A DNA stretch of 64,000 bases from Pedobacter polaris (GCF_005116505.1 NZ_SWBR01000005.1:124001-188000), one strand, 5' to 3'. Shown: positions 34,492 through 44,270, counted from the stretch's first letter. Notes: a model not told the origin generated them from the sequence alone. Numbers and translations: made by a program.

Positions 34492-35367
34492 ATGAGCAAA
34501 GTAAAAGTGGGCTTGGTACAAATGAGCTGTACTAAGGATAAACAAGAAAATTTAGACAAGGCGATTGTAAAGATTAGGGAAGCAGCAGCAGGCGGCGCAC
34601 AAATTGTTTGTTTGCAGGAGTTGTTTACCTCTTTATATTTTTGCGATGTTGAAGACTATGATAACTTTGATTTAGCGGAGAAAATTCCCGGCCCCTCTAC
34701 AGATGCTTTACAAGTTGTTGCAAAAGAGTTGGGTTTGGTTATTATTGCTTCATTATTTGAAAAAAGAGCTGAAGGTTTATATCACAATACAACTGCAGTT
34801 TTAGATGCTGATGGTTCTTATTTGGGTAAATATCGCAAAATGCATATTCCTGATGATCCGGCTTATTATGAGAAATTCTACTTCACACCAGGCGATTTGG
34901 GCTATAAAGTTTTTGAAACAAAATTTGCTAAAATTGGCATCCTGATTTGTTGGGATCAATGGTATCCAGAAGCGTCACGTATTACGGCATTGATGGGTGC
35001 TGATATAATGTTTTATCCTACAGCTATTGGTTGGGATACTACACAAGACGAAGAAACTAATCAAGATCAATACAATGCTTGGCAAACTATCCAACGCTCA
35101 CATTCTGTTGCGAATGGCTTACCTGTAATCAGTGTAAATCGTGTCGGTTTTGAACAAGATGGCCGTATGAAGTTTTGGGGTGGTAGTTTTGCTACTAATG
35201 CACAGGGCAAGTTGCTATACTTAGCATCGCATGATCAAGAAGAAACCGAAGTGGTTGAGATTGATTTGAAGCAGAGCGATTATATCCGAAAGCACTGGCC
35301 ATTTTTACGAGATAGAAGAATAGATTCATACCAGCCAATTACAAAAAGATATATTGATGGCGATTAA
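34492..35367 (+). CDS. aguB: N-carbamoylputrescine amidase (carbon-nitrogen hydrolase)
   Basis: A 291-residue nitrilase-superfamily enzyme that converts N-carbamoylputrescine to putrescine, ammonia and CO2. The Glu-Lys-Cys triad is visible: Glu in CLQELFTSLYF, Lys in KYRKMHIPDD, Cys in ILICWDQWYPEA. The length and text (SYLGKYRKMHIPDDPAYYEK) match plant and bacterial AguB. The agmatine deiminase gene, which makes its substrate, follows one gene downstream, so the assignment is well supported. Confidence 0.95.
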   Translation: MSKVKVGLVQMSCTKDKQENLDKAIVKIREAAAGGAQIVCLQELFTSLYFCDVEDYDNFDLAEKIPGPSTDALQVVAKELGLVIIASLFEKRAEGLYHNTTAVLDADGSYLGKYRKMHIPDDPAYYEKFYFTPGDLGYKVFETKFAKIGILICWDQWYPEASRITALMGADIMFYPTAIGWDTTQDEETNQDQYNAWQTIQRSHSVANGLPVISVNRVGFEQDGRMKFWGGSFATNAQGKLLYLASHDQEETEVVEIDLKQSDYIRKHWPFLRDRRIDSYQPITKRYIDGD

Positions 35368-35370
35368 ATA

Positions 35371-35413
35371 AAGTTGGAAAGTTTTTAGTCCGAAAGTCCG
35401 AAAGATATTTTTT
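35371..35413. repeat. Dispersed AGTCAGAAAGTC-type repeat, copy 2
   Basis: AAGTTGGAAAGTTTTTAGTC then CGAAAGTCCGAAAGAT, related to 33597-33632. It separates aguB from the four-helix-bundle gene. Confidence 0.6.
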
Positions 35414-35460
35414 GAAAGCAAATAGATATTGTATATTTCAGCCTACCTAAAATACTATCT

Positions 35461-35814
35461 ATGGCATTTAAATTTGAAAAACTAAAAGTCTGGCAAAAAG
35501 CTTTAGACTTAGCGGACGAAATTGATAAACTAACTAAGACTTTTCCGAAGGACGAAATTTATATTTTAAACTCACAAATAAAAAGAGCAGCAGATTCAAT
35601 ATCTTTAAATATAGCAGAAGGAAGTACAGGGCAAAGTAATGCCGAATTTATAAGGTTTTTACGTTATGCATTGAGGTCTGACATTGAAGTTGTAGGTTGT
35701 TTGCATCTTGCTAAAAGAAGAAAATATTTACTAGAAGAACGTTTTGTTGAACTTTACAATGCCTGTGAAGAAGTTCTGATAATGATAAACGGTCTCATTA
35801 AATCATTAAGCTAA
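35461..35814 (+). CDS. Four-helix bundle protein (23S rRNA intervening-sequence type)
   Basis: A 117-residue helical protein of the family first found in intervening sequences of 23S rRNA genes and common as single genes in Bacteroidota. It shows FEKLKVWQKALDLADEID, the RAADSISLNIAEGS turn motif and EFIRFLRYALRSDIEVVGCL. No rRNA is near. It shares one base with the aguA start (stop TAA and ATG overlap as TAATG), so it is co-translated with aguA, yet it has no known place in the putrescine pathway. It probably inserted between aguB and aguA. Confidence 0.9.
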   Translation: MAFKFEKLKVWQKALDLADEIDKLTKTFPKDEIYILNSQIKRAADSISLNIAEGSTGQSNAEFIRFLRYALRSDIEVVGCLHLAKRRKYLLEERFVELYNACEEVLIMINGLIKSLS

Positions 35815-36941
35815 TGTCTGATAAAGCACATTATAAATCTAATACACCTCATTTCTCTGGAAATAAATCATCGGACTTTCCGACTTCCGGACTTTCTGAC
35901 TTTTCTCAAACGCCAAAGGCGAAAGGTTACTCTTTTCCTGCTGAATGGGCTAAACACGAAGCAACTTGGTTAAGTTGGCCACACAAGGAAGAATCTTGGC
36001 CAGGAAAAATAGAGACTATTTATGAGCCTTATTGCCAATTTATTAAAATTGTAGCGACTGGAGAAAAGGTTCGTATCAATGTAAGGGATGAAGCAATGAA
36101 AGCTTTTGCCGTTTCAGAGCTTCAAAAAGTTGATGCTGATTTAAGTCAAGTAGAATTTTATTTTAACGAGAGCAATGATGCTTGGTGCCGTGATCATGGC
36201 CCTGCTTTTTTGTTAAAAGGAAATGAAAAAGCAGTTGTTGACTGGGGTTATAATGCTTGGGGTGGAAAATATCCACCATTTGATTTAGATGATGTAATTC
36301 CGACTAAAATAGCCAAGCATTTTAACTTGCCTTTATTTACGCCTGATATTGTTATGGAAGGTGGTTCTGTAGAGTTTAATGGAGCTGGAACAATTCTAAC
36401 AAGTACGGCTTGTTTGTTAAATGAAAATAGAAATCCTCATTTAAATAAAGAACAAATTGAAACTTACTTAAAAGAGTTTTATGGTGCGGAGCAGGTATTA
36501 TGGGTAGGAAATGGTATTGTTGGTGATGATACCGACGGTCATATCGACGATATTACTCGTTTTGTAAATGAGGATACGGTGCTTACTGTACTAGAAAGTA
36601 ATCCGCTGGATGAAAACCATTTGCTATTACAAGAGAATTATGAGGCATTAAAACAGATGAGATTATTAGATGGAAGACCATTGAATATTATCAAATTGCC
36701 AATGCCATCGCCAGTTATACACGAAGATACACGTCTTCCGGCTTCTTATGCCAATTTCTATATTGCCAATGCAGCTGTTATAGTCCCAACATTTAGAGAT
36801 GTGAATGACCAAATTGCTTTAGATATTATTCAGAAAGCTTTTCCAGACAGGCCAGTAGTTGGTATAGATTCTACAGACATTATTTGGGGATTGGGTAGTT
36901 TTCATTGTTTGAGTCAACAAGAACCAGACCCCAACCCCTAA
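35814..36941 (+). CDS. aguA: Agmatine deiminase
   Basis: A 375-residue enzyme that turns agmatine into N-carbamoylputrescine, the substrate of AguB. The body starts with GYSFPAEWAKHEATWLSWPH; further motifs are NDAWCRDHGP, WGYNAWGGKYPP, MEGGSVEFNG and DDTDGHIDD, with the catalytic Cys in GLGSFHCLSQQEP. Residues 20-31 (SDFPTSGLSDFS) are encoded by an inverted copy of the dispersed AGTCAGAAAGTC repeat, and the last residues DPNP and the stop codon come from an AGTCCCC-type repeat. The enzyme core looks intact. Confidence 0.95.
   Translation: MSDKAHYKSNTPHFSGNKSSDFPTSGLSDFSQTPKAKGYSFPAEWAKHEATWLSWPHKEESWPGKIETIYEPYCQFIKIVATGEKVRINVRDEAMKAFAVSELQKVDADLSQVEFYFNESNDAWCRDHGPAFLLKGNEKAVVDWGYNAWGGKYPPFDLDDVIPTKIAKHFNLPLFTPDIVMEGGSVEFNGAGTILTSTACLLNENRNPHLNKEQIETYLKEFYGAEQVLWVGNGIVGDDTDGHIDDITRFVNEDTVLTVLESNPLDENHLLLQENYEALKQMRLLDGRPLNIIKLPMPSPVIHEDTRLPASYANFYIANAAVIVPTFRDVNDQIALDIIQKAFPDRPVVGIDSTDIIWGLGSFHCLSQQEPDPNP
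35871..35905. repeat. AGTCAGAAAGTC-type repeat inside aguA coding sequence (inverted)
   Basis: TCGGACTTTCCGACTTCCGG then ACTTTCTGACTTTT is the reverse complement of the elements at 33597 and 35371. It encodes part of the AguA N-terminal extension in frame. Confidence 0.7.
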
Positions 36942-36953
36942 AGGGGCTTTGCC
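36928..36953. repeat. AGTCCCC-type repeat at the end of aguA (inverted)
   Basis: ACCCCAACCCCTAAAGGGGC then TTTGCC. The TAA stop codon of aguA lies within the central CCCCTAAAGGGG palindrome. Confidence 0.75.
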
Positions 36954-36998
36954 GTAACGCTATAAATATTAACTTTACAAAAATTATTAAAATAATAT

Positions 36999-37784
<786 letters not shown>

Positions 37785-37867
37785 TTGAGGTAGAAGATAT
37801 AAAGGTAGAAGGCGGAGGGTTTTACTTTTCGCCTTTTATGTTATATTAATTTCATTAACCCAACGTA

Positions 37868-38143
37868 ATGACAACAAAGAAAATAATTATTAGCTGTAGT
37901 GGGTTTTTTATATTAGTTATTTTGATAACCTCTATGTTAAATGTTTCTTCTGATGGTAATAATGTTATCGGCTTTCCATTCACTTTTTACGAGTATCTAG
38001 GGGGAAAACGGTTTCCAGAACCCGAAACTAGACATAACTTAAACTTATTTGCGCTATTAATCGATATACTAATTGTTATTGTAATTCCTTTTTTAATAAT
38101 GTTCTTATATCAAAGAAAAATAAACTTGAGAAAAGAAAAATGA
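37868..38143 (+). CDS. Small membrane protein of unknown function
   Basis: A 91-residue protein with two hydrophobic segments (about 6-25 and 62-83) separated by a loop with YEYLGGKRFPEPETRHN, and a basic C-terminal tail (QRKINLRKEK). No family is recognised. It lies alone between fabG and a convergent L,D-transpeptidase gene. Its coding text looks normal for this genome, and a TCGGTTGG hairpin repeat follows it. Confidence 0.6.
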   Translation: MTTKKIIISCSGFFILVILITSMLNVSSDGNNVIGFPFTFYEYLGGKRFPEPETRHNLNLFALLIDILIVIVIPFLIMFLYQRKINLRKEK

Positions 38144-38152
38144 ATTAAACCT

Positions 38153-38180
38153 ATCGGTTGGTGTCTCTCCAACCGAAAAA
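38153..38180. repeat. TCGGTTGG hairpin repeat, copy 2
   Basis: ATCGGTTGGTGTCTCTCCAA then CCGAAAAA. TCGGTTGG pairs perfectly with CCAACCGA. It sits between two convergent genes and may end transcription of both. Confidence 0.7.
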
Positions 38181-38189
38181 GTAAACGGT

Positions 38190-38927
38190 TTATTTAACAA
38201 AATAACTCCCCTTTACGTGTGTAACTTTCGTTAAATTTTTATCCTTCTCGAAAGCCATATAACCTTTTTGCAAGGTTTGCCAAAAGGCAACTTGCTGTGG
38301 ATATTGATTGCTGTATTTCTTCATATTTGCCTCAGTCATCTTAAAAGGATAAATGCTAACTGGAATATCTTTCTGACCTGCATTTCTTGCTTCAACCGCT
38401 AAAATGTAAACTTCTTTAATTTTCTCATCTGTTAAGGGGATGCAACCAATAGTTACACAATTGCCATGGATATAAATATCCCCACCAGTTTTATTTCCTT
38501 TTCCAGTTCTTGCTAGATCCACTTTGTTTGGATAATCAATCCCTAAAGATAAATGGAAATTACTCATCGGATTGAAGACATTGATTTGATAAAATCCTTC
38601 AGGTGTCTGTCCATCTCCTTCAATTACCTTTGGACCTAAAGTACCTGAATGTGCGCAAAAATTGTAGGTTTTGAACAATTTGAATTGGTTTTGGCCATTT
38701 CCTTTTAACCAAACTTCCAATTTCCCTTCAACTTTATAAGCAGCAATGAAGAGCTGAAAATCACTAGTAAACCCTGCTTTTTGTAAATCTTTTTGGAGTG
38801 TTTCTCCCTTTTGCTCGTAAGCAATTCTAACGCGTTCAAATTTCAATTGACTGGCTTTAAAGCTATTTTGGGCAAGTGCAGGGATGGTCATGAGTAAAAG
38901 TAGTAATGTTTGGAAGAGCTTATTCAT
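38190..38927 (-). CDS. L,D-transpeptidase (YkuD domain, YafK-like)
   Basis: A 245-residue exported enzyme with a signal peptide (residues 1-19, ending TIPALAQ). The YkuD catalytic motif is visible as IYIHGNCVTIGCIPLTDE, with the His and the nucleophile Cys in IGC (Ile where Ser is common). The upstream segment CAHSGTLGPKVIEGDGQTPE matches the YafK/murein L,D-transpeptidase group, which acts on peptidoglycan cross-links or on lipoprotein linkage. It is transcribed alone. Confidence 0.9.
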   Translation of the reverse strand: MNKLFQTLLLLLMTIPALAQNSFKASQLKFERVRIAYEQKGETLQKDLQKAGFTSDFQLFIAAYKVEGKLEVWLKGNGQNQFKLFKTYNFCAHSGTLGPKVIEGDGQTPEGFYQINVFNPMSNFHLSLGIDYPNKVDLARTGKGNKTGGDIYIHGNCVTIGCIPLTDEKIKEVYILAVEARNAGQKDIPVSIYPFKMTEANMKKYSNQYPQQVAFWQTLQKGYMAFEKDKNLTKVTHVKGSYFVK

Positions 38928-39073
38928 ATTTAGTGGTATTATGGTGGATTAAAACAATACTACTTAAATTAGAGCTCTAAGAAAATACCTTAAAATGAGT
39001 ATTTATTAATTTAATAATCCACAAACAAATTACGGTGTATTTTTTAGAAAATTAGCATCTTTACGTTTAAGCT

Positions 39074-41158
39074 ATGGGTAATTTTTTTACAGCAACTTCT
39101 GTTTTCACTTTTCTTGCCTGTTTATTATTGGGTTGTTTGTACGCATGGTTTTTGTATGGGACAAATAAAAATTTAGCTAAAAATTTAAAATACTGTTTGG
39201 GGGCATTTAGAATAGTAGTGATTACCCTAATCGCTTACTTGCTTTTTGCCCCACTTGTAAAACGCATTTCATATCATCCAGAAAAACCAATTATAGTTTT
39301 AGCAAATGATAATTCTATTTCTGTGGCTGAGATTGAGCCAATAGGGTTTAATAAACAAAAATATCAACAAGATTTGAAGCGGCTTGTAGATCGGCTGTCT
39401 GAAAAATATGAGGTGAAAACCTATAGCTTTAGCGATAGCGTAAAATCTGGTTTAGACTTTTCTGGCAAAGGTAAATTAAGCAATGCATCTGCCTTGGTTG
39501 ATCGGTTAAATGATGAATTGTTAAATCGCAATGTTGGTGCTGTGATTATGGCGAGCGATGGTATTTTTAATCGTGGTGGTAATCCATTATATGAAATAAA
39601 TAAAATCAAAGCGCCCATTTATACCATTGCTATGGGTGATACTATAGCGAAAAGAGACGTTTTAATTGCAAATGTAAATTACAATAACCTCGTGTATTTA
39701 GATAATGAGTTTACCTTAGCTATCCAAATTCAAGCCTATGAAAGCAAAGGAGAAACCATTCAAATTTCTGTTGCCGAAAACGGAACTAAAGTTAAAGAGC
39801 AAAATGTAAACATTGATGCCGCCAGTTTTGTGAAGGAGGTACAAGTAAAGCTAAAAGCAAATAAAATAGGGATTCAGAAATATACAGTAAGTGTTTCAGG
39901 TTTAAAAAATGAGATTACAACAAAAAATAATACCCAAACAATTTTTGTTGAAGTAATAGATGCTCGTCAAAAAGTATTATTGGCAGCGGCAGCTCCACAT
40001 CCAGACATTGCTGCCTTCAAACAAGCAATTGAGCTTAATAAACATTATGAGGTTACCGTTGCATTAGCTGATGAATTAAATTCCATCGATCCAAATAAAT
40101 ATGGTCTAGCCATATTATATCAATTGCCGGGATATTCCAATGTCTCAATTCCACTGATCGACAAACTTCAAAAAACTAAAATTTCTCTTTTTTATGTCGT
40201 TGGGGCACAAACAAGTTTGTACACATTGGGTCAATTTCAGAATGTAGTGAGTTTTGGTAAGTCTACCGGTTCTTTGCAAGAAATATTTCCATACCCAGAA
40301 CCTAATTTTACCGCCTTTAATTTAAATCCAATCACTTTAAAACAGTTAGATGATTACGATCCATTGCAAGTTCTCTTTGCTAAAATGAGTATTAATGGAA
40401 ACTATTCTGCAGTCTTAAATCAACGTATTGGTAAAGTTAAAACACAAACGCCCCTTTGGTTTTTTGCAGAAGATAATGGTAGAAAACTGGGTTTTTTAAT
40501 AGGTGAGGGTATTTGGAAGTGGAAATTAGAAGAGGCAAAAGACGAACAAGCCTTCCCATTGGTGAATGAACTTATCTCTAAAACGGTACAATACCTTGCT
40601 GTAAAGGATGATAAGAGAAAGTTTAAAGTTTACAGCAGTAAAAATACTTACGAAGAAAATGAAAATGTTGTTTTAAATGCAACGTTATATAATGATGCTT
40701 ATGAACCTATCAATACACCCGATGTAAAAGTTCAGGTTAAAAATGCCAATGGAAAAATATTTAATTATACTTTTTCGAAGTTTGGCGTAACATATAGATT
40801 AGATATTGGCAATTTGCCGCAAGGTAATTACACTTATTTAGCGAGTACTACTTTGGGCAATAAAAACTATACAGCTTCTGGAGCTTTCTACATCAATGCC
40901 TTAATAGCCGAGTATCAGCAGACTACAGCCAATCACCAATTGTTATATACAATAGCCCAGCAAACAAATGGTAAAATGGTAATGCCTGCAAATTTATTAA
41001 GCATAGCTGATGAATTAGAGAAAAGCGGACAGGTTAAAACCATAAGTTACGAAGACCGTAAATATGAAGAATTGATTAGTATTAAATGGTTATTTGCATT
41101 GATATTAGTATTATTATCGACAGAGTGGTTTTTAAGAAAACGTAATGGCGAAGTTTAA
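39074..41158 (+). CDS. Large membrane-anchored protein with VWA-like domain
   Basis: A 694-residue protein. Two membrane segments lie at the N-terminus (about 8-28 and 42-62) and one at the C-terminus (about 670-687, before LRKRNGEV). Residues 74-190 resemble a von Willebrand A-like domain (IIVLANDNSIS, NVGAVIMASDGIFNRGG), with DNS in place of the usual DxSxS metal site. Beta-sandwich and class-I glutaminase-like regions seem to follow. The BatA-like group is the nearest type I can name. The stop codon overlaps the TRIC gene start (TAATG), so the two are translated together. Confidence 0.78.
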   Translation: MGNFFTATSVFTFLACLLLGCLYAWFLYGTNKNLAKNLKYCLGAFRIVVITLIAYLLFAPLVKRISYHPEKPIIVLANDNSISVAEIEPIGFNKQKYQQDLKRLVDRLSEKYEVKTYSFSDSVKSGLDFSGKGKLSNASALVDRLNDELLNRNVGAVIMASDGIFNRGGNPLYEINKIKAPIYTIAMGDTIAKRDVLIANVNYNNLVYLDNEFTLAIQIQAYESKGETIQISVAENGTKVKEQNVNIDAASFVKEVQVKLKANKIGIQKYTVSVSGLKNEITTKNNTQTIFVEVIDARQKVLLAAAAPHPDIAAFKQAIELNKHYEVTVALADELNSIDPNKYGLAILYQLPGYSNVSIPLIDKLQKTKISLFYVVGAQTSLYTLGQFQNVVSFGKSTGSLQEIFPYPEPNFTAFNLNPITLKQLDDYDPLQVLFAKMSINGNYSAVLNQRIGKVKTQTPLWFFAEDNGRKLGFLIGEGIWKWKLEEAKDEQAFPLVNELISKTVQYLAVKDDKRKFKVYSSKNTYEENENVVLNATLYNDAYEPINTPDVKVQVKNANGKIFNYTFSKFGVTYRLDIGNLPQGNYTYLASTTLGNKNYTASGAFYINALIAEYQQTTANHQLLYTIAQQTNGKMVMPANLLSIADELEKSGQVKTISYEDRKYEELISIKWLFALILVLLSTEWFLRKRNGEV

Positions 41159-41769
41159 TGGAAATTAGCACTACATATGCAATTGAGATTTTAGGAACAA
41201 TTTCCTTTGCAATTTCAGGTACTTTCGCTGCAATGCAAAAAAGGTTAGATCCTTTTGGTGTGCTGATTATTGCTTTTGTAACTTCTATTGGTGGTGGTAC
41301 GGTTAGAGATTTATTACTTGGCGACACACCTGTTGCCTGGATGAGAGATGTGAACTATTGTTTGCTCATTCTGGTTACAGCTTTGTTAACGATTTTCTTT
41401 AAAACACAAATTAAAAAATTTAAGATTACACTCTTTTTATTCGATTCTCTTGGTCTAGGCTTATTTACCTTAGTTGGGGTTCAAAAAGGAATAGTTTTTG
41501 GCTTAGATCCTGGTATTTGCGTAGCCCTAGGCACTATAACGGGTTGCTTTGGAGGTGTAATTCGTGATACTTTACTCAATACAATCCCATTAATATTTAG
41601 AAAAGAAATCTATGCTACTGCTTGTATTTTGGGTGGAGTTCTTTACTTCACGCTGTTGTATTTTAACTTAAAAGCAGACGTAGCAAAAATTATAGTAATT
41701 GCATTTATTTTTACACTTAGAATAATTGTGGTACGCTATAAATTGGCATTGCCGAAGTTTGGCTATTGA
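41158..41769 (+). CDS. TRIC family cation channel protein (YadS/YicG-like, UPF0126)
   Basis: A 203-residue inner-membrane protein with seven hydrophobic segments. The two repeated glycine-rich motifs are clear: GGGTVRDLLLG and FGGVIRDTLL. Bacterial relatives form trimeric monovalent-cation channels. It overlaps the upstream VWA-like gene by one base and the convergent small gene downstream by seven bases. Confidence 0.9.
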   Translation: MEISTTYAIEILGTISFAISGTFAAMQKRLDPFGVLIIAFVTSIGGGTVRDLLLGDTPVAWMRDVNYCLLILVTALLTIFFKTQIKKFKITLFLFDSLGLGLFTLVGVQKGIVFGLDPGICVALGTITGCFGGVIRDTLLNTIPLIFRKEIYATACILGGVLYFTLLYFNLKADVAKIIVIAFIFTLRIIVVRYKLALPKFGY

Positions 41770-42260
41770 TATAGAAACTCTTCTAATTTACCCTTTTGGT
41801 TAGCTTCGTTTAGTTGCCAAAGTTCTGTAGACCATCTCTTCTTGTTCTCTTGATTGTTTAAATAAGGTAGGACAGATTTCAACGCACCAATAACTAAAGT
41901 TTTTTGGTCTTTAACTTCCTTATTTTCTAATGTGAATTTGGTTAAGCCAGCCATATACATTAGCATTAAATCAGAATCAGTATTAAAGAAGTTTGTTTCT
42001 TTCTCTTCTAAATAGAATGTGTATTCTGGCGTTCCATTCATCCATTTTATTAAAAACTGTCCAGCTTCTGTTCTGGCATTGTTTTTTTTATCAATTGGAG
42101 TTTCAAATAAATAATTGATAACCTTTAGAACTAAGGCCTCGGTATCTTTAAAATGAACCTTTTTATTTAATTTAACGTGCTTTAGGATGGGTAAGTCTTG
42201 AGAATAGGAGTAGTGTATGCCTATCAAAAACAAAAAGAAAAATAAGGCTCCTTTTTTCAT
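41763..42260 (-). CDS. Exported protein of unknown function
   Basis: A 165-residue protein with a signal peptide (residues 1-20, ending HYSYSQ). The mature part is helical and charged (for example LKVINYLFETPIDKKNNAR, KSVLPYLNNQENKKRWSTEL). I do not recognise a family, though the pattern resembles small exported Bacteroidota proteins. It lies downstream of the DivIC-like gene on the same strand, 88 bases apart, and is convergent with the TRIC gene. Confidence 0.72.
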   Translation of the reverse strand: MKKGALFFFLFLIGIHYSYSQDLPILKHVKLNKKVHFKDTEALVLKVINYLFETPIDKKNNARTEAGQFLIKWMNGTPEYTFYLEEKETNFFNTDSDLMLMYMAGLTKFTLENKEVKDQKTLVIGALKSVLPYLNNQENKKRWSTELWQLNEANQKGKLEEFLYQ

Positions 42261-42348
42261 TATCTTGTTTATAGGATTTAGTTTATTCCGTTAAGACGAA
42301 TATAAGGCATTAAAATTAAAATCTTTAACAGCGGCTCAATTAGTTGAG

Positions 42349-42648
42349 TTAATTTTTTTCCTCGTCTTTTACTATTACAAAAACATCTTCATTGTCTTTT
42401 TTCATGAAGTATTTTTCACGAGCAAATTTTTCTACTGTGTTTAAATTGCTATCTAGCTCTTTAAGATCTTTTTTTACTGATGCGGTTTCTTTTGTATAGA
42501 AATCTTTTTCTTGTTGCAATTTATTTACCTCGGCACGGTATTCATATTGAGAGAGCATGTCGTTCTTATCAAAAAACATCATCCATACTGCGAAAGCAAC
42601 AACTGCTAAAAAGTATTTATTGCGCAAAAGTTCTAATAACCGTTTCAT
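42349..42648 (-). CDS. Septum formation initiator family protein (FtsB/DivIC-like)
   Basis: A 99-residue protein with a short cytoplasmic N-terminus, one membrane segment (about 11-27, YFLAVVAFAVWMMFF) and a coiled coil (about 38-75, YRAEVNKLQQEKDFYTKETA), then FAREKYFMKKDNEDVFVI, the usual end of the family. Such proteins stabilise the divisome. The ATG at 42648 is preferred over an in-frame upstream ATG at 42678, which would precede it with residues read across the enolase terminator. Enolase lies directly upstream, an order also seen in many other bacteria. Confidence 0.88.
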   Translation of the reverse strand: MKRLLELLRNKYFLAVVAFAVWMMFFDKNDMLSQYEYRAEVNKLQQEKDFYTKETASVKKDLKELDSNLNTVEKFAREKYFMKKDNEDVFVIVKDEEKN

Positions 42649-42671
42649 TAAAGCAAATATAGTATTAAATA

Positions 42672-42708
42672 AAAACATCCGAAGGTTTTAAATCTTCGGA
42701 TGTTTTGC
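42672..42708 (-). terminator. Rho-independent terminator downstream of enolase
   Basis: AACATCCGAAG (42674-42684) pairs perfectly with CTTCGGATGTT (42694-42704). On the minus strand a run of T follows. It sits between eno and the DivIC-like gene. Confidence 0.85.
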
Positions 42709-42736
42709 AAATGTGTTTATCAACTTGTTAACAATC

Positions 42737-42794
42737 AAACCCCTAAAAGGGCTTTTGTTTAATCTAAAGTCCTTTTTTAGGGGATATAGGGATT
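42737..42794. repeat. Inverted pair of AGTCCCC-type repeats
   Basis: AAACCCCTAAAAGGGCTTTT and AAAGTCCTTTTTTAGGGGAT then ATAGGGAT face each other directly after the enolase stop codon. Together they can form a long hairpin. Confidence 0.7.
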
Positions 42795-44088
42795 ATTTCT
42801 TTGCGTATTTAAAGTTTTTGCCAATAAAACGAGCGGCATCACCTAGTTCTTCTTCAATACGTAACAATTGGTTGTATTTTGCAATTCTATCTGAACGTGA
42901 AGCAGAGCCTGTTTTAATTTGACCACAGTTTAAAGCAACAGCTAAATCTGCAATAGTTGTATCTTCAGTTTCACCACTTCTATGGCTCATTACAGAAGTA
43001 TAACCACTATTTTGTGCTAAACTCACTGCATTGATAGTTTCTGTTAGTGAACCAATTTGATTCACTTTAACTAAGATTGAGTTTGCAGTATTTGTATCAA
43101 TACCAGTTTGTAAACGTTTAACGTTAGTTACAAATAAATCATCACCAACCAATTGAACTTTATCACCAATTTTTTCAGTTAAAGTTTTCCAACCAGCCCA
43201 GTCATTTTCATCCATACCATCTTCAATAGAAATGATAGGATATTTTATAGAAAGATCTGCTAAATATTGAGCTTGTTCTTCGCTAGAGCGAATAGCACCT
43301 TTATCGCCTTCAAATTTAGTATAATCGTATTTTCCATCTTTGTAGAACTCAGATGAAGCACAATCTAATGCTAAACAAATTTCAGAACCTGGCTTATAAC
43401 CTGCTTTTTCTATCGCTTTTAATACGGTTTCAATTGCATCTTCAGTACCATCAAATTTAGGAGCAAAACCACCTTCATCACCTACAGCAGTAGATAGACC
43501 TCTATCATGTAAAATAGCTTTTAAGTTATGGAAAACTTCAGTTCCCCAACGTAAAGCTTCAGAGAATGATGGTGCGCCAACAGGCATGATCATGAACTCT
43601 TGAAAAGCGATAGGAGCATCTGAGTGAGAACCACCATTGATAATATTCATCATTGGAATAGGTAAAATATTTGCATTAACACCACCAACATAACGATATA
43701 ATGGTTGTCTGCTTTCTGCGGCAGCGGCTTTAGCAACGGCTAAAGAAACACCTAAGATTGCATTTGCACCTAATTTTCCTTTATTTTCTGTACCGTCCAA
43801 GTCAATCATTAACTTGTCTATTAGGTTTTGTTCAAAAACATCAACGCCTTGCAAAGCTTTAGCGATAATAGTATTTACATTTTCTACGGCCTTTAAAACG
43901 CCTTTACCCATATAGGTTTTTTTGTCGCCATCACGCAATTCTACAGCCTCATGTTGACCAGTACTTGCGCCAGATGGCACAGCTGCACGACCCATTTGGC
44001 CATTTTCTGTAATTACTTCAACTTCTATTGTTGGATTACCCCTAGAATCAAGGATTTGTCTTGCGTGGACATCAATTATTAAACTCAT
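42793..44088 (-). CDS. eno: Enolase
   Basis: A 431-residue glycolytic enzyme that converts 2-phosphoglycerate to phosphoenolpyruvate. The family text is clear: IDVHARQILDSRGNPTIEVE, GGSHSDAPIAFQEFM, GDEGGFAPKF, the metal-binding Asp and Glu in SIEDGMDENDW and VGDDLFVTN, the signature ILVKVNQIGSLTET, and MSHRSGETED. The length is normal. A TAACTTTG box on the minus strand (44152-44159) may be its promoter, and repeats and a terminator follow. Confidence 0.98.
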   Translation of the reverse strand: MSLIIDVHARQILDSRGNPTIEVEVITENGQMGRAAVPSGASTGQHEAVELRDGDKKTYMGKGVLKAVENVNTIIAKALQGVDVFEQNLIDKLMIDLDGTENKGKLGANAILGVSLAVAKAAAAESRQPLYRYVGGVNANILPIPMMNIINGGSHSDAPIAFQEFMIMPVGAPSFSEALRWGTEVFHNLKAILHDRGLSTAVGDEGGFAPKFDGTEDAIETVLKAIEKAGYKPGSEICLALDCASSEFYKDGKYDYTKFEGDKGAIRSSEEQAQYLADLSIKYPIISIEDGMDENDWAGWKTLTEKIGDKVQLVGDDLFVTNVKRLQTGIDTNTANSILVKVNQIGSLTETINAVSLAQNSGYTSVMSHRSGETEDTTIADLAVALNCGQIKTGSASRSDRIAKYNQLLRIEEELGDAARFIGKNFKYAKK

Positions 44089-44151
44089 TTTATTTTGGTT
44101 TTGATTAAAAACTGCCCTTAGTGTAAAAAGTACAATTAGCTAGGGCGTATC

Positions 44152-44159
44152 CAAAGTTA
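44152..44159 (-). promoter_or_regulatory. Possible -7 promoter box of enolase
   Basis: The minus strand reads TAACTTTG, fitting TAnnTTTG, about 63 bases before the ATG. No -33 TTTG was seen. Confidence 0.35.
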
Positions 44160-44244
44160 AAATAATTTTTAAATTATAAGTATGGATAGTTTCATTTTTT
44201 TTAAAATGCTCCTTAGTTAAAGAATGCCAATTAGTTGTAAATTA

Positions 44245-44270
44245 ATATAGCCCCTAAAAAGAGGCTATAT
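44245..44270 (-). terminator. Hairpin after the aquaporin gene
   Basis: TATAGCC and GGCTATA pair around CCTAAAAAGA. There is only a weak T run on the minus strand, so its action as a terminator is uncertain. Confidence 0.45.

Noticed and set aside
35461..35814. Evidence of a fragmented 23S rRNA gene
   Set aside because: The four-helix-bundle family occurs in rRNA intervening sequences, but no rRNA sequence is present here.
38190..38927. Loss of activity because the motif reads VTIGC and not the common SxGC
   Set aside because: The essential His, Gly and Cys are present, and other residues at that position are known in YafK-like proteins.
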